DNA from: Mauremys mutica | Taxonomy: Eukaryota > Chordata > Testudines > Geoemydidae | Direction: 5' to 3' | NCBI RefSeq assembly: GCF_020497125.1 | Contig: NC_059077.1 | Span: 24,126,840 to 24,190,839 of the forward strand | DNA: 64,000 nucleotides | Shown: positions 56,041 through 64,000 of the stretch, piece after piece | How positions within the stretch are numbered: position 1 is the first letter of the stretch | Layout of the letters: every line of letters starts with the position of its first letter | Notes under the pieces: generated by a model | The model's input: the letters and a program-made list of their open reading frames with translations, nothing else | The model's database searches: none | Told to the model about the DNA's origin: nothing | Made by a program: the position numbers and the translations under genes

Positions 56041-58169
56041 AATTTACTACCATAATAATCTTGAAGGAGCTCCAGACTCACATTAGAAACCTCTGTTTAG
56101 AAAACAGAGTCCTATGCTCGGTCCCCACTAATTGCCATAGATAGGAATTGAATTCCTGCAGCCAAATTTTGCCCTGATTTACATTACATGCAATTCCAGT
56201 GAAGTCAGTGTGGCTACATGAGTTGAAAATCGGGGCAGAAATTGGCCCACAGAGTTTACTTCACAGATTCCAAAGAAGGTTGGTTAGTCATAAAACAAAG
56301 AGCATGCAGAAGGCCAAAACTTTTAATATGAAGAAAAAATATATTGAGAGCATGAAGCCCTCAGAGAGATGGCAAGTCCAGATTTCCTCTGGAGCAAGTC
56401 TTATTTTAGTTTAATTAATTTCTTCAGAGCCCAGGTCTGTTTTCTCTCCTTGACAATCTATGCTTATACAAGGGAAACGTCTTCAGCATGAAGGTCGATT
56501 AACTTCACTGACTACAAATTTAAAAGTAATATAAATACACTGAAATAGTTAGAGTTAATTTTTCAAGTGACTGTAGTGTTTGTGAAAGATAACATAGCTC
56601 CGAAGTCTGCATTTTTCGCAAAAGAACTGGTACAGGAGCGGGAGTAGCAGTCCAAACTTACCCAAACTTCCCTGCCAATATGCCTCAATTTTAAGTCACA
56701 GAAAAACTACCTCAAGAGGAAGTGGGATTCAGTCCCCTTATGTTTTCAGTCCTTGGCCACTCTGCATAGATTGCCAGTAGCATGAAAAATTAGTGACTAA
56801 TGCAATGGTGGTTTGGTGATGTGGACTCCTGTTCACTAGGAAGTGTACTGAACTATAAACTCATTTTAAATAGGTCACTGAAAGACATAAAATGGTAACA
56901 AGATTGAGGTAAGGATTTAGCCTGCTGACTTGAAGGTGAAAGGCTCTAAATTCCATTATTAATCACGTGGGCCACACTGTCCATCAAACAATTTTTATCA
57001 GATTGCCTATCACTCTATCAGAAGCAGATAATCTTTAATGTTGACTACTCAGATATTTGTTCCTTTTTCAGGAACTGTGAGTTACAATTTTCAAAAGAAG
57101 CTGGAAGCTGAGTTAATGATTAAGGGTCTGATTCTGCATTCCTTGTATGTTCAAATCTTTCATTGGCTTCAATGGAAGTTTTGTCCGCACAAGCTATATA
57201 CTGACTTTTTTCACAATTTTTTCACCCTGAATAAAAAAAATAAAAGGGACAGCTTTCCTTTTAAAAAAAATTTATTTAGAGCTATAGTTGGGACATAGAA
57301 GAAGACATCTAATTAGACTGAAAATGCAAGTTATCTGTAAATTGTTTGGCTATAATATTGTTTTATTATATGCTGCAATAAACTCAAATACTTTCTCAAT
57401 ACCGAGTTAAAGTATTTCATAGTAATAGATGTTACCTTGAAAAGCTATGTTTTGCAACAATACTAAAATAGCACAAATGTAAAAAGATGTCAAAATTAAA
57501 AACACACCATGAATATGTTTTTAATTCTACCTATGTATTTATATGGCCCCTATCACCATTATATCTGAACACCTCCAAAGTAGTTAAAAATAGAAACAAC
57601 ACCTCTTTCTTCCTTCCCAGTTCAAAGAAGATACAGCTCAATTAGTTATTAAGTGTGTGCGCGCATGTGGGTGTGTAGACTTTCAGGGGGCAGAAAGCAA
57701 ACTCACAAGAGATAGGTTATTCATTTAATTCTGAATGATCACAAACTCAGTGCATCTTCTGGGAACGTGTCTTGGGCCAGCTTCTATGAAAATTCTGTAT
57801 CTCACTCCTGAGCCTTCCTTTGTTGACTGTTTTGTGGTTGTAAAAGAACATAGTTGTTGTGGGAAGTCATGGCTGCAAATCTTTGAGATAGTCAAAACTC
57901 CCCACAGAATAGGATCTAGCTATCATGATAGATCTTGAATCAAACTCTGCCTTCAGAGGAAAACCAGTTCAGAGAGTGGAGTGCCTGGCCAACATTCTCG
58001 CCATAACCTGTTGCTAAGCACATGGGCTGCTGCTTTTTATAACAGCTGAAGTTTTTTCAGAATGTGTAGTTTTGTTCCTAGATATGAGTTGCAATAATAA
58101 AATTTGGAAGTCAGTAATGCAGAGATCTCCATTGACAGGTGTGAAACTGATCAGCAGGGTTACAGTCAG
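56041..58169. other. Intergenic, nothing firm
   Basis: 2.1 kb with no exon recognised on either strand. Short, old repeat words (ccctgatttacattacatgc at 56170; gggtctgattctgcattcct at 57125) are common sauropsid debris. Confidence 0.45.
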
Positions 58170-58900
58170 TCACAGATTTAAAAAAAAAGAGCATTTTTTG
58201 GTTTTATGGCTATTTGACATCACTAAAATTGGATTCAAAAGGATCCCAAAGCAGTGACCTATCTTAATTTGAGGGCAGATGCTCTTACAGTGGCATTTCC
58301 CTTTTCCTATTAGCATCACCTGAGCCTTGCCCAGATTCAGTTTTAGCCAACTGCTCTTCATGCAGGTGCTAATTTTGGTGAGGTATTGAGAATTCTGGGA
58401 GATGGTGCTGTTTATTATTTTAAAATAAATGTTGTGGAGCTGAATGTTCATGGTGTGCTGGCACCTAAACCCATGTTTCACAACTTCTCCCAACAACTTC
58501 ATATAGATGTTTAACGAAACGGGAGAACTGAGGCTTGGGTGGACTCTGCAGATTACATCTTTTGAGATGGAGAAGCCATAACAAACCTCGGGGTCTAGTC
58601 TAAAAGAAGAGACTTGAGCCATTTTAGGGCATTTTCTTCACATCTGCAGCCGTTGGTGGTAGGAAACAAATATGTGATAATCAATGGTATTAAATTTTGT
58701 AGTGAGGTTCAGAACGATGAATATGGGTATTTCCTTTCTCTGTTGGCAAGAAGAGCAGAGAGCTCCTATGCATCAAATGCTGTCTTTTTAACATGCAGTG
58801 GCCTGAGAGGGATCCAGTATTCTTCTAGTTTCTCAATCATCTTAGTTAGAAAAGAGGTTAGACAATGGGCAGTATTTGGTGGGGTCGCTACCATCGTGTG
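58170..58900 (-). pseudogene. LINE reverse-transcriptase remnant (CR1/L2-L3 type)
   Basis: Minus-strand reading from the right gives ISIFIVLNLTTKFNTIDYHI (the RT block with the first catalytic Asp region, D replaced by N), then a stop, then VHPSLSSPVSLNIYMKLLGE, VVKHGFRCQ, and STCMKSSWLKLNLGKAQVML. The (PS)LFNIYMKPLGE and KLNL-KT-VML blocks are typical of CR1/L2/L3-group elements. The YADD box is lost (HTMN at that place). Old and dead. Confidence 0.75.
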
Positions 58901-60109
58901 ATGGTTCCTTTAATACTGGTTGGATTATTGTATGTGTTAGGATGGCTGGTAGACTTCCATCATCAAAGGAAACAGTGTTCAGGAATACCAATACTTAATA
59001 ATAAAGTTATTATATTTAACTCTAGTTTAGCTCACCAATTTAAGGCAAAAGTTGTAGCAGGTCTCCAGAAATAATGTATGTGCATCCATTTGCACATGAC
59101 AAATAGGCAGTTATCTGTGCAATTACTTATTTTGTATAGGCAAAGGGAGTTTTCATGTGTGCAAACAGATGTGCCCCAAAACATTACAGTTGAATTTTCA
59201 GATGCTTCCTAAAGCCTGATCCTATCCAACTGTAGTTGGTGACAAAACTCTAACTTACTGCAGTAGGAACAGAATCAGACCCATCTCTTACCATTTTAAA
59301 AACGGTATCCTAACTCCAATCAACAATATAAGATATTTTCAAAACAAAGATCTTGTTTAATTAAAGGTTAGTTTCTGTAGACTTAATTCATATGAAACTC
59401 TCATTCACAAGGAGTTCTGCATGAATACGGACTGCAGCATAGGACCTTGAATGTTAGCAAACAACTACAATGGCTCTTTCCAATAAAACGATGTTTAAAG
59501 TGTTCATAATATGCATCTTTTTATGGACAGACATTACATAACTGAAACAAACAATAAATATCTTTTTAGAAATATCACTATCTGATGGTTAAATGATTCT
59601 CTCCATCAATATGATGAATGAACCTTGATTAGATATAAAATCCATCACATTATTAATGTCTCTATATATGATTAATTCCAAATTGGAAGGCTTTGTAATG
59701 TTTCTTGAATACCAGAGGCCACCCTGTCATTCCTATTCCAGCGCAAGGAATTAACATTGGAATCCTTAAAGTGCTTCTGAAGTCCATTTCTGCTGTATTA
59801 AGTTTATGTTGTCCTAAAAGTTAATCTTTGCTTGAAAATCATAGAATGTGAATGCATAGGATTTCCTTACTCCAAGACTGCTGAGATGGTTTACAATTTT
59901 CAGCAAGATGAGCTATCAACTGTATTGCTGTAATCATAGGTAGCTGTCATGAGCAAACAACAGGCTGTCTGCGGATCCATCTAGAATGATCTGAAATAGA
60001 ATTAAATATATTCAGTATATTCACACTTTAAATCAAATCAGTATTTCATAATAGAGTAATAGGTTAATGTCTGGATATGATGTATTCATTGGTTATATAC
60101 ATGTAATTT
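58901..60109. other. Intergenic, nothing recognised
   Basis: AT-rich; no exon or repeat end recognised apart from debris near 59210-59285 (gcctgatcctatccaactgt, ggaacagaatcagaccc). Confidence 0.45.
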
Positions 60110-60640
60110 AACTAGCTAACCCTGGAACAGCCAGACACACTTTTGCAGGTCAATCTGTTTGACTACTCTGATCTCTATGCCTGCTACTTATAACAACTTA
60201 AAAATCTATCCTTTTGTATTTAATAAATTTATTTTATATTTTACCTAAAACAGTGTGGTTTTGGGTGAAGTGCTTGGGAAATCTCAGTTCAGACTACAAA
60301 GGCTAGTGTAAATCCATTCCACACTGAGGGAGTGGTGAACTAGGTAATGAGCTTATGCTGGCCAGGCTTCTGACCAGTGCCAGATAGTACAGTTTGGATG
60401 CAAGGCTGGGGAGCTGGGGGGAACTGGCTGGGGCCTCTCTATTGCTGGTTCATGACTGGCTGGGAGATAATTCATGTAACTAGATGTGCCCCTGCCTGTG
60501 GATGGCTGTGTAAGTGCACTGCCTGACAGAGGCTTGTAGTTTAATATTAACATCACACTGTGAGAGACAACCCAGGCTGGTGGGTTTGGAGGGCTCAGCA
60601 GTCCCACAGTCCAGGTTGCACAGTTAGAGCTGTTCAGACT
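60110..60640 (+). mobile_element. Probable 5' LTR end and leader of a Ty3/gypsy-like element
   Basis: A polyA signal lies in tatttaataaattt at about 60218-60231, followed by an R/U5-like region and tgtgagagacaacccaggct at 60559. The gag-like frame begins about 60 bp later. The left edge is not resolvable. LTR status is an inference from position and layout. Confidence 0.5.
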
Positions 60641-60649
60641 GCAGGTGGC

Positions 60650-62110
60650 CGGAGAGAGAAAGTACATCAACAAATCTTGGAGCTAAAGGAACTGGAAATA
60701 GGGGCTCAGAATCAAGCAGAGGAGTTCGCACATCAGCAGGCCTTAGAACTGCAAGCCAAAGCAGCTGAGGAAAAGGTAAAAAAGCGGAGACACCAACTGG
60801 CCTTGCTGGAGAACCAGAACCTTCCCTCACCACTGATTTCCACCTCTCCAAAAATCCATAAATGGGAACAATTGTGTCCTGCATACAAAGAGACAGACAA
60901 CGTTACAGAATATTTTACTACCTTTGAGAGGCTGTGTGTGATTAATGAGATTCCTGAGGACAAGAAAATCCCCTCTTTGCTTGCAAAGTTAACTGGTAAA
61001 GCTCTGAATATATTCAATGAAATGCAAATTCAGGATGCTTTAGATTATTGCAAATTCAAAGAAACGGTTTTGAAATTATTTCAGATTATCCCTGGAACAT
61101 AGAGGGTAAAAATTAGGAATCTTAAGAGAAATGCTGGTATGAGTAATGGGGAATATGTAAACAGCATGAAAGATCTGATGGGAAAATGGGTGAGGGGAAA
61201 AGGGATTGAAAGCTTTGAAGAAACGTTTGACCTTGTTGCTCAGGAGCACCTCCTAAGCATATGTAAAGATGAAGTGAAACAGAGTCTATGGGGCAAAAAT
61301 GTGAAAACTGGATAAAATGGCATCTCTAGCTGATGTCTTTGAGAAGACCCAGGCATCTACTGAGAGTAACCACAGAAAGAGGAGATAAAACTTGGTGGGA
61401 AGCAGTGTACCTGTTTTACCCCTGGAAAAAAGGAGGGTGGCTGGGAGGCTGGGCACTCATCTCCCCAACATCATTCTTCTAATCCCTATCTCAAATCTTC
61501 TGTGAAACCAGAAAAGCCCAAAAGGTGCTATCGTAATTCAACTGCTCACCTGAGGAATAAATGCCCTGTGCTGGGAGGAAGCAGACAACAAATAGTTAAT
61601 GCTGCCATCTCATTGACTTTAAGGTCAGAAGGGACCATTATGATCATCACAGGAATTTCTCAGGCACCTGAGGCTTATCATATTGGTTTTGTGAGACTAG
61701 CCTCTGCACAATTAGACATGGAGCACGTTAATGTTGTCAGAATTAATGACAGGGAATACTTACGGTGGAAGCATACAGGGGCACAGATTTCTCTGGTTAA
61801 TCAGAGTGTAGCACCAAATGCCAACATATTACCTGGTTAAATGGCAGAAATTGTAGATGTGGGTGGAACCAGATTCCTTGTGCCACTAGCTAGAATTCAT
61901 TGGCGTGGGAAGATTTGGAAAGTGTTTTGACTGTGGGGGTAATGGAAGGTCTCTTGGTTGACATACTTAGTGGGAATGATTTTTTCCATATAGCTCAGGC
62001 TGTTAAGGTGTTTGCCCACAGCAAGAAGAAACATTATGCTGGGACCCGAGAGGGAAAGAGTATAGTCCCAGGAATTGCCGAAGGAAAGGGAGAAAAATCT
62101 CATTGATTAC
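60650..62110 (+). pseudogene. Ty3/gypsy-like gag-protease remnant
   Basis: The first frame (to 61102) has a Glu/Gln/Ala-rich coiled-coil-like start and then a capsid-like part with WEQLCPAYKETDNVTEYFTT and IPSLLAKLTGKALNIFNEMQ, reminiscent of the SCAN/Ty3 capsid fold. Past a stop, further frames continue it to 61320. A knuckle-like CYRNSTAHLRNKCP lies at 61520-61570 (one Cys of CCHC replaced). From 61740 a retropepsin-like segment follows, with HTGAQISLVNQSV where DTGA is expected, so the catalytic Asp is lost; and VDILSGNDFFHI further on. RT and integrase are not seen. Multiply broken. Confidence 0.72.
61612..61662 (-). repeat. Tiny CR1-like fragment
   Basis: gactttaaggtcagaaggga, ccattatgatcatcac is a word string of the CR1 3' end in reverse. 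It lies between the knuckle and the protease parts of the gypsy-like remnant. Confidence 0.55.
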
Positions 62111-62789
62111 TCTGCAGCAGATGGAAGCAGTATGCTTCCAAGAGTGGAGGAGATTGAGACAGGCTCTGCATTGCAGCTGAAGGCAACACTTCCTCAGGAA
62201 GGGAGGAGGGTGGAGTGCCCGTCACTGAGAAAACTGTCTGGGGGTGAGCTGCCAGCACATTGCAGCTGAACAAGGGATAGATCCCGCTCTAGAGAGCATA
62301 GAAAGAGTGTCCTGGGGCATGGAGGCGGCAAAGAAGGAAACTGGGGAAAGAATAGTGGGAGAATGTCTCCTCACTGGTCACTTGGGAGAGGATGCCCAGG
62401 ACAGAGTGGACACAGGCATGCATCCTGAGACTTAGGTTCAGAGAGGGAACTGAATAACTGACCTTTTGGAGGGGAGCAAGTCACACAGCTGACCTCTTGG
62501 GGATAGAGAAAAGGGTGATGGAGGGTACCCCAACCCAGGTCCCAGTTTTCCAGGACGTTGGTCCTGATATGCTTGTGGCAAAAAACTGTCTCTTTAAATC
62601 AAGATGCAGCTACCATGCCTGTGATAGCCAAGGAGTTGTATCCAGGAAACTTCCAGGCAGCAGTTGTCTGTGAGAATGCAAATGACTCAGCTGGCAGAGG
62701 AGGCTTTCTCCAGGCTGGTAAGACATGGAAAGAAGCTGAGGGAGAGCTGCTGGGAAAAGGTGCATCTGACCAAAGAGTAGACACTCTAC
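62111..62789 (+). other. Decayed continuation of the gypsy-like element
   Basis: Short frames with Glu/Gly-rich translations (for example 62244-62435 and 62558-62842) and no recognisable domain. Probably the spacer between protease and a lost polymerase, but this is inference. Confidence 0.35.
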
Positions 62790-62870
62790 TCTTGAGGGAA
62801 TTCTACACCAAAAAATTAAAAATTCTGCACACAATATTATAAAATTCTGCAAATTTTATTTGTCAATAAA
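62790..62870 (-). mobile_element. Tail of the tactcctggggg element, inverted fragment
   Basis: On the minus strand: ttgacaaataaaatttgcag, aattttataatattgtgtgc, agaatttttaattttttggt. This is the right-hand end of the family present at 26823 (gacaaataaaatgtgcagaa) in inverted orientation. Confidence 0.7.
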
Positions 62871-62880
62871 TAAATGTCAT

Positions 62881-63645
62881 TACTCCTGGGGGAATTGTGC
62901 ACCACTGCACAATGCAGAATTTTGCAGAAATTAATGTGGGCAGAACTTCCTTTCCCCCACAGAAATGGGCTGCAGTGCTGCTAGCTGCAACTAGGGTCTG
63001 CTGGACTTGGTAGAGCCCAGCTCACACACAGAAGACACTGCTGGGAGAGAAGGGGAGGGAGCTAGAGGATTCCTGGCAGCCGCAGTTCCCAGCATGCCCT
63101 GAGGGAAGGAGAGGGTGGCACACAGGAAACTCCGTGCAAGCCTGTGGGACCGAGCATCAGGCTATTTCTCCCTCTGGATCCCTGGGCTCTCGGGGGAGAA
63201 GGGTGAGTGTCTGAACCAGGAGGGGCCCATGGCTGGGCTCTTGGAGGAAGGAGATGCAGGTATCTGGGCCGGGGGGAGACCCATGGCTGGGCTCTAGAGG
63301 GGAGGGGGTGCAGGTATCTAGGCGGGGGGGGGCATGGCAGGGCTCAGAGGGGGGAGGGGGGTTCTGTGGGTGTCTGGCCTCCCAGCTGGACTCTGGGAAA
63401 GGGGGCAGAGAAACAGGAACAGGGTTGTCATAGCGGGTCCTTTAACTCTTTACTCCTGGGGGAAATTGTGTGTGTGTTACAGACATACTTGCTGACAGGT
63501 ATTTTGAAATAAATTACCAAAATAATTGAAATTGGTGTGATTATGTAGTGTTATTTTGACAAATACAATTTGCAGAATTTTGCAATTATTTTTCTTTTTT
63601 GGTGCTGAATTTTTAATTTTTTGGCACACAATGCCCCCAGCAGTA
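62881..63645 (+). mobile_element. Second copy of the tactcctggggg element
   Basis: The left end is tactcctgggggaattgtgc; the right part (acagacatacttgctgacag, aataaattaccaaaataatt, gaaatt, gttattttgacaaata) closely matches 27639-27723; the right end is degenerate (gcccccagcagta). A second start-like motif (tactcctgggggaaattgtg at 63452) lies inside, suggesting recombination of two copies. Confidence 0.8.
63207..63365 (+). repeat. Minisatellite of about 62-bp units
   Basis: gcccatggctgggctcttgg, agatgcaggtatctgggccg recurs as acccatggctgggctctaga, gggtgcaggtatctaggcgg and then as catggcagggctcagagggg, with increasing G runs. It lies inside the second tactcctggggg element. Confidence 0.7.
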
Positions 63646-64000
63646 AAATGTGCAGGCTCCAGCATGGCAGTGGGGAGCACAGGCCACTGGCTGCATGGAG
63701 GTGGGAGATCACCCTGCGTCACTGCCCGCCCCTGCACGGAGGCGCGAGATCAGGGACTTGATGGTGAGGCTGCCCTAACCAAGACACACTGCAAAGGCTG
63801 GGCCTGCCTCAGAACACCCCGGGGCCCGCCTGTCTGCACCAGGTGTGGGCAGGCAGGCAGGCTCATACCAGCAGGATCCAAATGTGGAGGGGCTGAGTGT
63901 AGGGGGATCCAGGTGTGAGGTAAGAGGGTTCTGTGTGGGGCAATCTGGGTACAGGGAGCTCATTGGGGGAAAATGGATGCACAGGGGATCATTGGGGGAT
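63646..64000. other. GC-rich end of the window, no feature
   Basis: GC-rich sequence with G runs. Frames of 62-120 codons have no motif. Probably repeat-derived, class unknown. Confidence 0.4.

Overview
The window is nuclear DNA of an amniote, most probably a turtle. The one host gene I recognise is NADK2 (mitochondrial NAD kinase 2). It lies on the minus strand, and its first seven coding exons (49,536 down to 7,045) cover about 344 residues, with clean splice sites and consistent phases at every junction. The remaining exons (the C-terminal part) must lie left of position 1. The turtle assignment is an inference from the repeats: CR1 LINEs, DIRS-type tyrosine-recombinase retroelements, Penelope-like elements (PLEs) with GIY-YIG remnants, many hAT and mariner/Tigger-type DNA elements, and MIR-like SINE pieces.

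Layout from left to right: 1-12,065 holds introns around exons 6-7, a gag-less DIRS copy (about 1.37-6.35 kb) carrying a solo LTR and a 788-bp inverted-repeat element, exon 7, CR1 pieces with a fold-back PLE insertion, DIRS terminal remnants and a Tigger-type element. 12-31.4 kb holds exons 6, 5, 4, 3 and 2. Their introns contain a 2.7-kb hAT element with a perfect 8-bp target duplication, two neighbouring defective DIRS copies (one RT/RNase H/recombinase-only, one gag-only with long inverted termini), a hAT MITE with a tandem hairpin array, and a 985-bp inverted-repeat element. 31.4-49.1 kb is the 17.7-kb intron 1, with a solo LTR inside a MIR-like repeat, two more hAT elements, two MITEs and a rearranged PLE with a GIY-YIG reading frame.

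49.0-50.3 kb is the GC-rich NADK2 promoter and first exon, with four NRF-1-like palindromes and two CCAAT boxes. From 50.3 kb to the right edge I see no host gene. This part holds a C-rich minisatellite split by an LTR, a second LTR split by a PLE palindrome, DIRS gag and CR1 pieces, a LINE reverse-transcriptase remnant, a decayed Ty3/gypsy-like gag-protease element, and another inverted-repeat element.

I found no bacterial-type system, CRISPR array or rRNA gene, and no convincing tRNA gene. The most interesting material is the architecture and nesting of the mobile elements, and the NADK2 promoter and extended transit region. Repeat boundaries are exact only where a target-site duplication or terminal repeat is stated; others are approximate. 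Family names rest on recognition of protein motifs and repeat ends, not on a database search.
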